DNA from: Flavobacterium frigoritolerans
GTDB lineage: Bacteria > Bacteroidota > Bacteroidia > Flavobacteriales > Flavobacteriaceae
Direction of reading: 5' to 3'
Assembly (NCBI RefSeq): GCF_025847275.1
Contig: NZ_JAOZEV010000016.1
Span: 1 to 64,000 of the forward strand
Length of the DNA: 64,000 nt
This document shows, in pieces, positions 17,702-26,015 of this stretch. The stretch's first letter is position 1, and the number at the start of each line of letters is the position of its first letter. The translations under genes and the position numbers were made by a program. Below the pieces are notes generated by a model, which was not told the DNA's origin, made no database searches, and saw nothing but the letters and a program-made list of their open reading frames with translations.

Positions 17702-19387
17702 ATGAAAGTAAACAAAATTATGGCCTTACAGTTAATGTTATCTATGACATTGGTTCTGGGAATGGCTAGCTGTAGTAAAAAATCTAGTTCGAGTGCATCA
17801 AGAGCTACGGGTTGGGACGTTAATAGTATTAATGGAACAGCACAAAATGTTTCTAACAAAAAACAACAAGCAGGCCCAGGACTAGTTTTTGTAGAAGGAG
17901 GAACATTTACCATGGGTAAGGTTCAGGATGATGTTATGCATGATTGGAACAATACGCCAACACAACAACACGTGCAGTCTTTTTATATGGATGAGACTGA
18001 GGTGACTAATATGATGTACTTAGAATACCTTGAGTGGTTGAAAAAAGTATTTCCACCAACAGAAGAAAATTACAAACATATATACGAAGGAGCTTCACCA
18101 GATACTTTAGTTTGGAGAAACCGTTTAGGTTATAATGAAACAATGACTAATAACTACTTAAGACATCCTGCATACGCAAACTATCCTGTAGTTGGTGTAA
18201 ACTGGATTCAAGCAGTTGAGTTTAGTAAATGGAGAACAAATCGTGTAAACGAAGCTATTCTTGAAAAAAATAGATATCTTAAAAAAGGTGCTAAAACAAA
18301 TGATGTTAGTGCTGAAAGTAACTTTAATACAGAAACATATTTAATCGCGCCTACATCTACATTTGGAGGAAATGAGGAAATTGTTTTAAAAGAAGGTAAA
18401 AAAGTAAAAAGAGCTAAAAAAGGAGAAACTGCAGAAGAGCCTAAAAATGTTTATGCACAACGTTCTTCTGGAATTATCTTACCTGAATATAGATTACCAA
18501 CTGAGGCAGAGTGGGAATATGCTGCTGCTGCAGATGTTGGACAAAGAGAATACAATATCTATAAAGGACAAAAGAAATATCCTTGGTCTGGAGATTATAC
18601 TCGTTCTGCAAAAAGAGCAACAAGAGGAGATCAATTGGCTAACTTTAAACAAGGAAATGGTGATTACGGAGGTATAGCTGGATGGTCTGATGACGGTGCA
18701 GATATTACAAACGAAGTTAAAAAATATCCTGCAAATGATTTTGGATTGTATGATATGGCTGGAAACGTAGCCGAATGGGTTGCCGATGTTTACAGACCTC
18801 TTATTGATAATGAAGCAAATGACTTTAACTACTTTAGAGGAAATCTTTATGCTAAAAATAAAATTGGTAAAGATGGTAAAGTAGAAATCGTTACTAAAGA
18901 AACTATTAAATACGATACATTAAGTAATGGTAAAATTGTAGCAAGAAATTTCCCTGGAGATATTGCGCAAGTGCCAGTTGATGAGCAAGAAACTTATTTA
19001 AGACAAAACTTCTCTACAAGTGATAACATCAATTATAGAGATGGGGATAAACAATCGACTAAGTATTATGATTTTGGAGGATCTGGAGAGGAAACTGCTG
19101 CAGAGAAAGCAAAACAAGCTATGTATAATTCTCCTAAACATAATGTAACAACAGATAGTTTAGGTAACATGGTTAGAAAATATGATAAGTCAAGCAAAAG
19201 AACAACTTTGGTAAATGATAACGTAAGAGTTTACAAAGGTGGTTCTTGGAGAGATAGAGCATATTGGTTAGATCCAGCTCAAAGAAGATATTTCCCTCAA
19301 GATATGGCAACTGATTACATTGGTTTCAGATGTGCAATGTCAAGAGTAGGACCAAAATCTGAAAAAAGAAAATCACCTAGAAATTAA
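17702..19387 (+). CDS. gldJ: Gliding motility lipoprotein GldJ
   Basis: The 561-residue lipoprotein starts at 17702 (MKVNKIMALQ), with the lipid cysteine in LGMASCSKK; an in-frame start at 17669 would only add residues before the signal peptide. The body has the formylglycine-generating-enzyme-like fold: MGKVQDD, FYMDETEVTNMMYLEYL, RLPTEAEWEYAA, DMAGNVAEWVADVY and GGSWRD. The active-site cysteines of true formylglycine enzymes are not evident. GldJ is required for gliding and for stability of the type IX motor protein GldK in F. johnsoniae. The basic tail KSEKRKSPRN is of note because C-terminal truncations there separate gliding from secretion. The gene is divergent from porU. Confidence 0.95.
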   Translation: MKVNKIMALQLMLSMTLVLGMASCSKKSSSSASRATGWDVNSINGTAQNVSNKKQQAGPGLVFVEGGTFTMGKVQDDVMHDWNNTPTQQHVQSFYMDETEVTNMMYLEYLEWLKKVFPPTEENYKHIYEGASPDTLVWRNRLGYNETMTNNYLRHPAYANYPVVGVNWIQAVEFSKWRTNRVNEAILEKNRYLKKGAKTNDVSAESNFNTETYLIAPTSTFGGNEEIVLKEGKKVKRAKKGETAEEPKNVYAQRSSGIILPEYRLPTEAEWEYAAAADVGQREYNIYKGQKKYPWSGDYTRSAKRATRGDQLANFKQGNGDYGGIAGWSDDGADITNEVKKYPANDFGLYDMAGNVAEWVADVYRPLIDNEANDFNYFRGNLYAKNKIGKDGKVEIVTKETIKYDTLSNGKIVARNFPGDIAQVPVDEQETYLRQNFSTSDNINYRDGDKQSTKYYDFGGSGEETAAEKAKQAMYNSPKHNVTTDSLGNMVRKYDKSSKRTTLVNDNVRVYKGGSWRDRAYWLDPAQRRYFPQDMATDYIGFRCAMSRVGPKSEKRKSPRN

Positions 19388-19406
19388 GAAATTTAATAAT
19401 AGTAAT

Positions 19407-19430
19407 AAAAGCCCTTTGATTAGGGCTTTT
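19407..19430 (+). terminator. Terminator of gldJ
   Basis: A 9-bp perfect stem (AAAAGCCCT / AGGGCTTTT) lies 20 bp after the gldJ stop, ending in a T run, before murF. Confidence 0.85.
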
Positions 19431-19452
19431 ATTGTTTTAAATCTATTTTAAA

Positions 19453-20736
19453 ATGGATATTGCTCACATTCATAATTTATTTTTACAATGTCAGTCAGTT
19501 TCGACTGACACCCGTAAAATAGAGTTAAATTCAATGTTTTTTGCTATAAAAGGAGAGAATTTTGATGCAAATACATTCGCAGAAGAGGCCTTGCAAAAAG
19601 GAGCCTTATTTGTAATTATCGATAATGCTTCTTACTTTATTGATCAAAGAACAATTTTGGTTGAGAATAGTTTGACCGCATTGCAGGAATTAGCAAAATT
19701 TCACCGAGCTTATTTGCAATTACCTATTATTGCCTTAACAGGAAGTAATGGTAAAACAACAACCAAAGAGTTAATAAATGTTGTGCTTTCTAAAAAGTAC
19801 AAAACCAAAGCTACAATTGGAAATCTAAATAATCATATTGGTGTTCCCTTAACCTTGTTGTCGTTTACAAAAGACACTGAAATTGGTATTGTAGAAATGG
19901 GAGCGAACCATAAAAAAGAGATAGCTTTTTTATGTGAATTGGCTCAGCCTGATTTTGGATATGTGACTAATTTTGGTAAAGCTCACCTTGAAGGATTTGG
20001 AGGAATAGAAGGCGTTATTGAAGGAAAAAGCGAGTTGTATAAGTATCTTTCTATGTACAATAAAATTGCTTTTGTTAACCTTGAAGACCCAATTCAGGTA
20101 GAGAAAACCACTGCTATTAAGAATTTTACATTTGGATATAAAAAAACTGATGCCGATGTTGTTATAGATACTATTACAGCAAATCCTTTTGTTGTTTTAG
20201 GTTTTGGTGACCAAACTATTACTTCGCATTTAATAGGACTATATAATGCTAATAATATAAGTGCTGCGCTTGCAATTGGAAAATACTTTAAGATAGAAGA
20301 CTTAGCTATAAAAGAAGCTTTAGAAAGTTATATTCCTGAAAACAATCGTTCTCAATTATTGATAAAAGGTACAAACGAAATTATTTTGGATGCATATAAT
20401 GCAAATCCAAGTAGTATGGCTGTTGCTATCGAAAATTTTATTCAATTAGAGAAGCAAAATAAAGTTATGATTTTGGGAGATATGTTTGAGCTTGGTTCCG
20501 AAAGTGAACAGGAGCATAAAGCTATTGTAACGTCACTTTTAGATGAAAATAAGGCAATTTGCTATTTCATCGGGCCTTCTTTCTATAAGCATAAAATGGA
20601 AAAGCATAATTTACATTTTTTTGATTCATTTGATACTTTTGTAGCTTATTTAGGTACTCTAACTTTTAATGAGACAACTATGCTTATTAAAGGTTCCAGA
20701 GGAATGGCTCTGGAAAGAACATTGAATTTTATTTAA
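19453..20736 (+). CDS. murF: UDP-MurNAc-tripeptide:D-Ala-D-Ala ligase MurF
   Basis: The 427-residue protein has the Mur ligase layout: an N-terminal UDP-binding domain with STDTRKIELNSMFFAIKGENFD, the ATP loop LTGSNGKTTTKEL (about residue 96), the MGANHKKEI motif typical of MurF, and a C-terminal domain with DAYNANPSSM and GDMFELG. It adds D-Ala-D-Ala to the peptidoglycan precursor in the cytoplasm. It starts 20 bp after the gldJ terminator with its own terminator behind it, so it is probably a single-gene unit or partly read through from gldJ. Confidence 0.96.
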   Translation: MDIAHIHNLFLQCQSVSTDTRKIELNSMFFAIKGENFDANTFAEEALQKGALFVIIDNASYFIDQRTILVENSLTALQELAKFHRAYLQLPIIALTGSNGKTTTKELINVVLSKKYKTKATIGNLNNHIGVPLTLLSFTKDTEIGIVEMGANHKKEIAFLCELAQPDFGYVTNFGKAHLEGFGGIEGVIEGKSELYKYLSMYNKIAFVNLEDPIQVEKTTAIKNFTFGYKKTDADVVIDTITANPFVVLGFGDQTITSHLIGLYNANNISAALAIGKYFKIEDLAIKEALESYIPENNRSQLLIKGTNEIILDAYNANPSSMAVAIENFIQLEKQNKVMILGDMFELGSESEQEHKAIVTSLLDENKAICYFIGPSFYKHKMEKHNLHFFDSFDTFVAYLGTLTFNETTMLIKGSRGMALERTLNFI

Positions 20737-20758
20737 AATAACACTCTTAAATATCCCT

Positions 20759-20793
20759 AAAAAAGCTATCCGACGCGTCGGATGGCTTTTTTT
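20759..20793 (+). terminator. Terminator of murF
   Basis: A long stem with one mismatch (AAAAAGCtATCCGAC / GTCGGATgGCTTTTT) lies 23 bp after the murF stop and is followed by T residues. Confidence 0.9.
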
Positions 20794-20997
20794 GTTTAAA
20801 GTATTGATAATATCCATGACAACCAGCTTAAAGTTTTTTATTCTGTTCTTAATAAATAGAGACTAGAAGGTTGGACAATTGTTGATCTTGCAAAAGTTCT
20901 AACCGAAATGTTAGAAGAAGCATTGTTTGTTTTCTATTATAATGTTTTACCCAAGATGCGTTACTAATCAATTATTATATTTGTGAAAAATAGCTAT

Positions 20998-21519
20998 ATG
21001 ATTGGCGCTGAAAATTGGAATATAATTGTTGTCCCGTACAATCCTAATTGGGTGAGTGAATTTAAAAGAATCGAAGGAGAATTACTTGTCGCTATAAAGG
21101 ACGAGGTATTGTCAATTGAACATGTTGGTAGTACTTCGGTAGAGGGTTTACATGCAAAACCAATTATAGATATAGATATTGTAGTCGAAAATGATTTGTT
21201 TTCGATAGTTACGCAAAAGCTGAAAGAGATTGATTACGAGCATGTGGGTGATTTAGGTATCACGGGTCGAGAAGCCTTTAGTTATAAAAATAAGGAACAT
21301 CTTATGGAGCATCATTTGTATGTATGTAATAAAGAATCCAAGGAATTAAAACGCCATGTTACTTTTCGGAATTATCTGCGTACACATGCAGATGAAAGGG
21401 ATAGATATAGCCAGATAAAAATTGAAATGGCCAAAAAATTTCCAAACGATATAGATAATTATCTTTTAGGTAAAGAATCGGTAATATTAGATATTTATAA
21501 AAAATGCGGATTATTATAA
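20998..21519 (+). CDS. GrpB-family (UPF0157) nucleotidyltransferase-fold protein
   Basis: The 173-residue product has the GrpB signature IEHVGSTSVEGLHAKPIIDI, a nucleotidyltransferase-like fold with GST and the DxD-like IDIDI. HHLYVCNKES and FRNYLRTH complete the family pattern. Members are cytoplasmic and their substrate is not known. An in-frame GTG at 20983 would add five residues (VKNSY); I prefer the ATG because family members usually begin just before xVVPYNPxW. It stands alone between the murF terminator and the convergent alkB gene. Confidence 0.8.
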   Translation: MIGAENWNIIVVPYNPNWVSEFKRIEGELLVAIKDEVLSIEHVGSTSVEGLHAKPIIDIDIVVENDLFSIVTQKLKEIDYEHVGDLGITGREAFSYKNKEHLMEHHLYVCNKESKELKRHVTFRNYLRTHADERDRYSQIKIEMAKKFPNDIDNYLLGKESVILDIYKKCGLL

Positions 21520-21552
21520 ATCATAACCTCTTGATAGTTTTAATTTTTTATT

Positions 21553-22161
21553 TTACTCAACAATAGTTCTAAAAGTCAAGTTTACTCTAGGCTTAGATGT
21601 TGTTTTTGTTGGTGGTAATCGGTGCAACCAATGGGTTTGAGTAGTGTCTTTCATGACCAATAAACTACCGTGTTCTAAAATTAAAGAAATTGTTTCTTTA
21701 GTATCTTTATGTTTGAAAGCAAATTTTCGTTCCGCACCAAAACTTACCGAAGCAATAGCACCATTCTTTTTCAAATCTTTTTCGGCATCACTGTGCCACG
21801 CCATTCCTTCGTCGCCGGAATGATATAAATTAAGCAAACAAGAATTAAAAGTTTCTCCAGTTTTTTCTTCAATAACAGTTTTTAATTGGAGTAATTCTTT
21901 TGTCCATGGAAGTGCTTTTTTTGTAGTGTTAGAATAAGTGTATTCAAAAGGAGAATCGCCATACCAAGCTACTTTACGTTTCGTAATTATTAATTTCCCA
22001 AAGATAATTGCTTCGTCATTTCTCCATTCGATAGTATTGAGCAATATATCTCGATAATGGTTCGAATCTTCTCTGGAAAATAATTTTCCGTAATAATTTA
22101 CAGTTCCATCTTTAGGAAGCAGATTGGTTGTTTCGTTAGTTTGAGGATTAAATAAGTCCAT
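21553..22161 (-). CDS. alkB: AlkB-like 2-oxoglutarate/Fe(II) DNA repair dioxygenase
   Basis: The 202-residue protein carries the iron-binding facial triad HSDAE ... HWLHRLP and the 2-oxoglutarate-binding arginine in KPRVNLTFR. It matches the AlkB2/3-like short branch. It oxidatively removes methyl groups such as 1-methyladenine and 3-methylcytosine from DNA. It is the last gene of a four-gene alkylation-repair cluster on the minus strand and overlaps the preceding Ada zinc-domain gene by 14 bp, so the two are translationally linked. Confidence 0.92.
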   Translation of the reverse strand: MDLFNPQTNETTNLLPKDGTVNYYGKLFSREDSNHYRDILLNTIEWRNDEAIIFGKLIITKRKVAWYGDSPFEYTYSNTTKKALPWTKELLQLKTVIEEKTGETFNSCLLNLYHSGDEGMAWHSDAEKDLKKNGAIASVSFGAERKFAFKHKDTKETISLILEHGSLLVMKDTTQTHWLHRLPPTKTTSKPRVNLTFRTIVE

Positions 22162-22393
22162 TTTTCCAGTTTTGATATTCGGTTTTCATGCAATGTCCAC
22201 AAGGTCTAAAACCATTTTGTTTAGCTTCATTTTCGGTTAAAAAGAAAGCTCGATTCTCACGTTTCATTCTTTTGCCAGAAGCACATTTTAATGTTCCGTA
22301 AATTTTTAGTTTTCGGTTTCCACCAAAGCAAATTTCCGCATTTTTAATCTTATTTCGGAGATCTGAATCTGAAATTTCAATGTGATAAATCAT
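22148..22393 (-). CDS. Stand-alone Ada-type metal-binding domain protein
   Basis: This 81-residue protein aligns with the N-terminal zinc domain of Ada: KCASGKRMKRENRAFF then NEAKQNGFRPCGHC. The three later Ada cysteines are present. The first one, four residues before the KC cysteine, is glycine here, while another cysteine lies further upstream (EICFGG). In Ada this domain takes a methyl group from DNA phosphotriesters and switches the protein to an activator. Here it is separate from any DNA-binding or Ogt domain. It overlaps alkB. Whether it still repairs phosphotriesters is uncertain because of the moved cysteine. Confidence 0.8.
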   Translation of the reverse strand: MIYHIEISDSDLRNKIKNAEICFGGNRKLKIYGTLKCASGKRMKRENRAFFLTENEAKQNGFRPCGHCMKTEYQNWKNGLI

Positions 22394-22407
22394 TGTTTTA
22401 TTTGTAT

Positions 22408-22438
22408 TGTAGAGATGAACCGCAGTGCGTCTCTATAG
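22408..22438. repeat. Palindromic GTAGAGA...GCAGTGCGTCTCTA repeat, copy 1
   Basis: An imperfect palindrome (GTAGAGATGaaccGCAGTGCGTCTCTA) sits in the 82-bp gap between the 2OG-Fe oxygenase and Ada-domain genes. Related copies lie at 23247-23273 and 58374-58400. Confidence 0.6.
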
Positions 22439-22475
22439 ATATACTGTATATTGAAACCTCTGAGGGCTTTGTACC

Positions 22476-23189
22476 TTAATTTAACGCATCATGAAAGATA
22501 ATCCCCAACGTATATCTTTCACCAGAATGAATTTCGCTAACACCATGTTTCATATTAACACGGTAATAACCTTTTGAACCTTTTACAGGTCTAAAATTGG
22601 TGGTAAAAACCAGGATGTCACCTTTTTTAGGTTTCAGGACAATGGCTTTTGATTGTGCTCTAGGTGTTTGTTGCGTTAATACAAATTCACCACCAGTAAA
22701 ATCTTCGTCGGGTTCATTTAGAAAAAGTACAATCTGTATCGGAAAATAAACATCTCCATACAAATCCTGATGCAAGGTATTAAAACCGCTTTTACCGTAT
22801 TTTAAAATTAAGACAGTTGCTTTTAATTGATTGTTTGCGTGACATTGTTCGAGTAATTTCTCATGAGTTTCAGGAAAAACAGTGTTTATATTCAACGCTT
22901 TCATCCATGCATTTGCAATTGGAACAAGTTTAGTATAAATAGTCGAACGAATCGTTTGGATTAAATCAGGCAACGGGTAATTAAAATATTTGTATTCGCC
23001 CAAACCAAAACGATAGCGTTCCATTACAACTGTTTTTCGATATAAATTAGGATTATCATAATCGAATTTCAAATCTTCACATTGTTCGTTATTAATCACA
23101 TTGGGAATAATTGCGAATCCGCTTTCGTGCATAGATTCGGTGATGCTTTCCCAATTAAGAGAAGCAATTTTTGATTGTATGTTTTGCAT
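22476..23189 (-). CDS. 2-oxoglutarate/Fe(II) oxygenase in the alkylation-repair cluster
   Basis: The 237-residue product has a double-stranded beta-helix core with HQDLYGD (His and Asp ligands), EDFTGGEFVLTQQ, KGDILVF, and HGVSEIHSGERYTLGIIFHDA with the distal His and the 2-oxoglutarate-binding Arg. Proteins of this kind are often found beside ada/alkB genes in Bacteroidota and Proteobacteria and are annotated as prolyl-4-hydroxylase-like. The substrate is unknown; a role in alkylation repair is inferred only from neighbours. It lies between the AraC-Ogt fusion and the Ada domain gene on the same strand. Confidence 0.85.
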   Translation of the reverse strand: MQNIQSKIASLNWESITESMHESGFAIIPNVINNEQCEDLKFDYDNPNLYRKTVVMERYRFGLGEYKYFNYPLPDLIQTIRSTIYTKLVPIANAWMKALNINTVFPETHEKLLEQCHANNQLKATVLILKYGKSGFNTLHQDLYGDVYFPIQIVLFLNEPDEDFTGGEFVLTQQTPRAQSKAIVLKPKKGDILVFTTNFRPVKGSKGYYRVNMKHGVSEIHSGERYTLGIIFHDALN

Positions 23190-23246
23190 AAATAAGTTTA
23201 GATGTAATTTAAAATTGATTCATCATAATATCTGCGTATTTTTTAT

Positions 23247-23273
23247 TGTAGAGGTACTCCGCAGTGTATCTAC
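23247..23273. repeat. Palindromic GTAGAGG...GCAGTGTATCTAC repeat, copy 2
   Basis: It reads TGTAGAGGTACTCCGCAGTG then TATCTACGC, an altered version of copy 1, in the 130-bp gap between the AraC-Ogt gene and the oxygenase gene. Confidence 0.55.
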
Positions 23274-23319
23274 GCAAAGATTGTCTACAAGATTCTTTAC
23301 AGAAATACGATGTGTAATT

Positions 23320-24171
23320 TTATATTATTGGATTTACCTGTGAACCTTCCCAACCAATAATTGCTGTTTTTCGGGTATTTCCCCACATATAGCCGCCAAA
23401 GGTTCCTGATGATTGAATAACGCGGTGACACGGAATAAGGAAAGCTACTGGGTTACTACCAATGGCGGTTCCTACGGCACGAGAAGCATTTGGTTTTTCT
23501 ATTTGTTGGGCAATCGAACCATATGTAGAAAGTTGGCCCATTGGAATCTTAAGTAATGTTTCCCACACTTTTAATTGAAAATCAGTACCTTTTAAGTGTA
23601 GTTTTATTTCGGATAATTTACTCCAGTCATTCTGAAAAATAAATAAAGCATTTTGTTGAGTTAAATCTAGTTTTCGAGTAAATGTTGCATTGGGGAATTT
23701 GTGTTTTAAGTCTTCAAATCCAGATTCTTCATCTTCGGCGAAAGCCATAAAGCAAATCCCTTTACTAGTCGAAGCAACAATAATATTCCCAAACGGACTT
23801 TCGGCAAAACTGAAATTAACCATTAATTTTTTGCCTCCATTTTTATATTCGGCAGGAGACATTCCTTCAATATTTACAAATAGATCATGCAAACGACTTG
23901 TACCTGAAAGTCCCGTATCAAAAGCGGCATCAAATAAAGTGGCATGATTGTTTTCTTTAAGGATTTTCTTGGCGTGTTCGACACTTATATATTGCAAGAA
24001 TTTCTTCGGACTTGTTCCAGCCCATTCGGTAAACAAACGCTGGAAGTGAAACGGGCTTAAATGTACTTTTTCGGCAACCTCATCTAAGTTGGGTTGTTGC
24101 TTAAAGTTAGCTTTGATATAATCTATTGCATCGGCAATGCGATTATAATTAATGTTTTCCTGAGTCTTCAT
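23320..24171 (-). CDS. AraC-type HTH / O6-methylguanine-DNA methyltransferase fusion (Ada-like)
   Basis: The 283-residue protein has an N-terminal AraC helix-turn-helix pair (residues 5-100, with HLSPFHFQRLFTEWAG and LSGTSRLHDLFVNIEGMSP). A C-terminal Ogt domain follows with the acceptor motif IPCHRVIQSSG and GGYMWG. It removes methyl groups from O6-methylguanine by suicide transfer to the PCHR cysteine. It corresponds to Ada without the N-terminal zinc domain, which here lies as a separate gene 0.9 kb downstream. It heads the minus-strand repair cluster and may regulate it, although the usual phosphotriester sensor is not in this polypeptide. Confidence 0.93.
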   Translation of the reverse strand: MKTQENINYNRIADAIDYIKANFKQQPNLDEVAEKVHLSPFHFQRLFTEWAGTSPKKFLQYISVEHAKKILKENNHATLFDAAFDTGLSGTSRLHDLFVNIEGMSPAEYKNGGKKLMVNFSFAESPFGNIIVASTSKGICFMAFAEDEESGFEDLKHKFPNATFTRKLDLTQQNALFIFQNDWSKLSEIKLHLKGTDFQLKVWETLLKIPMGQLSTYGSIAQQIEKPNASRAVGTAIGSNPVAFLIPCHRVIQSSGTFGGYMWGNTRKTAIIGWEGSQVNPII

Positions 24172-24436
24172 TTTTCATCCAATTTTATAAAGCAAATATC
24201 GGCAGGGTTTTGCGGGCATAAAATCCGAAACTTGCTGTTTTTTTACCGCAAAGAGCGCTAAGATTTACGCAAAGCACGCTATGTTTTTTGCTCGCAAAGC
24301 CGCAGAGACGCAAAGTTTTCTGCAATATTGTCATCCTGAGCGAAGTCGAAGGGCGTAAAGTACGTCGACAAAGATTGATTTAAAAATTTGCGTCTCTGCG
24401 ACTTTGCGAGAGATTTACTCCGTTAGACTTTTAGTG
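24172..24436. other. Intergenic region with nested repeats
   Basis: No gene is present. It contains CGCAAAG words, an inverted repeat with arms at 24291-24319 and 24382-24410, and in its loop the word GTCATCCTGAGCGAAGTCGA, which looks like a dispersed Bacteroidota repeat. Confidence 0.6.
24291..24410. repeat. 29-bp near-perfect inverted repeat of CGCAAAG type
   Basis: The left arm CTCGCAAAGCCGCAGAGACG... (24291-24319) pairs with the reverse complement of the right arm (24382-24410), with two mismatches visible. A 62-bp spacer separates them. It is related to the longer repeat at 53588-53700. Confidence 0.75.
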
Positions 24437-24898
24437 TTATAATTGCTTCTCCATTTTGTAATTGATAAGTTCAACGCCTAATCTTATGTTTCGTTGTTCG
24501 GCTTTTACAATAAATCTTTTTTTCTCAAAGAATGGTTTGGCGGTTATACTTACATCAGATGATATGACTTTTGAATGCTGTTTTTTTGCTTCAAACTCTA
24601 ATTCAGTTAAGAGTCTGTTGGCTATTCCTTGTCGCTGAAAATCTTTATGAATATAAAAAAAGTCAATATAATCTCCATTTTTCAAAGTTCCAAAACCTGT
24701 TATTTTATCTTGTATAATAGCTAGTAAAACAAATTGTGTATTGATTACGTCAATCCAGCGCTCCGTATTTTTAGCTCCTGAAATCCAAACATTAATTTGA
24801 AATGGCGTATAATCATCTTTACAAACATGTTTAATAGTTTCTATATATAATTCCTGCATTTCTTTTAGGTCAGAAATAGTAGCTTTTCTTAAGTTCAT
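24437..24898 (-). CDS. GNAT-family N-acetyltransferase
   Basis: The 153-residue protein begins MNLRKATISDLKEMQELY, a classic GNAT start, and has the acetyl-CoA loop in FQRQGIANRLLTELE. ISSDVSITAKPFFEKKRF is the usual C-terminal strand-helix. The acceptor cannot be deduced. The gene has its own flanking spacers and no operon partner. Confidence 0.88.
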   Translation of the reverse strand: MNLRKATISDLKEMQELYIETIKHVCKDDYTPFQINVWISGAKNTERWIDVINTQFVLLAIIQDKITGFGTLKNGDYIDFFYIHKDFQRQGIANRLLTELEFEAKKQHSKVISSDVSITAKPFFEKKRFIVKAEQRNIRLGVELINYKMEKQL

Positions 24899-25003
24899 TG
24901 GAAGATGTTTAAGATGGATGCGATGCGGTTTTTCGAATAAAAAGGAATTTGTAAAACTAAAGCATCTTAAATTTTTATGCTTTTTGATAGTTTATTTTTT
25001 AAT

Positions 25004-25336
25004 CTAATGTGATGCAGTTTTAGAAAAAACATTGATAACAATAACACCTATTATAATTAATGCCAATCCGATTATTGCGGGTAAATCGGGAATTTGTTTA
25101 AAAAATACAGCCCCAATAATGGTAATCAATACAATTCCAACTCCAGACCAAATAGCATATGCAACTCCAACAGGAATTGTTCTTATAGCAAAACTCAGGA
25201 AGTAAAATGCACCTGCATATCCGATAAATGTTATTATGCTTGGGAGAAGTTGAGTAAACTGTTCTGATTTTTTTAATGCCGAAGTTGCAATGATTTCAAA
25301 TATAATGGCAATCCCTAAAAATAAAAAGTTTTTCAT
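25004..25336 (-). CDS. Small multidrug resistance (SMR/EmrE-like) transporter
   Basis: This 110-residue protein has four transmembrane helices and the SMR signatures: the essential membrane glutamate in helix 1 (IIFEIIATSALKKSE), AYAIWSGVGIVLI in helix 3 and LIIIGVIVINVFS in helix 4. It should work as a dimer that exchanges protons for cationic drugs or guanidinium-type compounds. It matches the EmrE/QacE/SugE size exactly. No partner SMR gene is adjacent, so a homodimer is likely. The exact substrate class is not clear from sequence. Confidence 0.9.
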   Translation of the reverse strand: MKNFLFLGIAIIFEIIATSALKKSEQFTQLLPSIITFIGYAGAFYFLSFAIRTIPVGVAYAIWSGVGIVLITIIGAVFFKQIPDLPAIIGLALIIIGVIVINVFSKTASH

Positions 25337-25401
25337 AATTCACGTTTTTACAAAGTTAGCTTTTGTATTTTAGTGAAAAGAAGAATTCGTTGAATATTGT
25401 T

Positions 25402-26013
25402 TTATTTTTTACCAGTTACAAACACATTAATATCTTCAATTGCATCTTCTATTCTTCCGTTAATAGCTTCATCGTCTTTTCTGCTTTCAAATGCTTTTAG
25501 AACTTTTTCTTTATCTATAACTCTATGTATTCTGGCAATATGTCCGAGACAGGTAACAGCCAAGCCACTTATATCAGGATTTTTATTTTCGAGTAATTCG
25601 ATGCATAAATCCTGAACCCATTCCCAGTTTTGGTTATGGAAAGTTGTTTCTAGTAATGTATTTATAACTATAGTAGCATCTTTAGATTTTAATTTCTTTT
25701 CGATTTCATCGCTTTCATGTTGAATTCCGTTTTCATCAATTCGGCAGCACCATTTCGCAATTTCAAATAAATTAGAATGATTTCTCTCTACGATTCCACT
25801 TGCAATTAAATTGTCTTTAAAACCATTTGGTTGTTCATCATCCATATAAATAGCAATTTCCATTCCTTCTCTCAATTCAACTTCAACTCCTACGGAATTT
25901 AATTTTTTATCTTTTTGAGATAATAATACCAAATCAAAGTCAATCATTTCATTAAAGTCAACATAGATTCTCGATTTTTTGACAACCTCCTGATAGTTTT
26001 TTATTGTGGTCAT
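25402..26013 (-). CDS. Unknown protein with HEAT-like C-terminal half
   Basis: The 203-residue protein has an N-terminal beta-rich part (residues 1-100, with REGMEIAIYMDDEQPNG) and a helical C-terminal part. In the latter, WVQDLCIELLENKNPDISGLA, TCLGHIARIHRVIDKEKVLK and a third helix pair look like HEAT repeats. It has no signal peptide. I do not recognise a named family for the whole chain. It ends the string of six closely spaced genes (28847 down to 25402) that includes a SUKH protein, 2 bp from its neighbour, so an immunity role is possible by context only. Confidence 0.75.
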   Translation of the reverse strand: MTTIKNYQEVVKKSRIYVDFNEMIDFDLVLLSQKDKKLNSVGVEVELREGMEIAIYMDDEQPNGFKDNLIASGIVERNHSNLFEIAKWCCRIDENGIQHESDEIEKKLKSKDATIVINTLLETTFHNQNWEWVQDLCIELLENKNPDISGLAVTCLGHIARIHRVIDKEKVLKAFESRKDDEAINGRIEDAIEDINVFVTGKK

Positions 26014-26015
26014 AT

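Noticed and set aside
20871..20967. A short open stretch after the murF terminator (reads RLEGWTIVDLAKVL... to a TAA)
   Set aside because: It has no start codon in frame, is under 35 codons and matches nothing I know. It could be a gene remnant but I cannot support it.
22060..22080. tRNA-like TPsiC word ggttcgaatc
   Set aside because: It is inside alkB and has no matching acceptor or anticodon stems. I saw no tRNA in the window.
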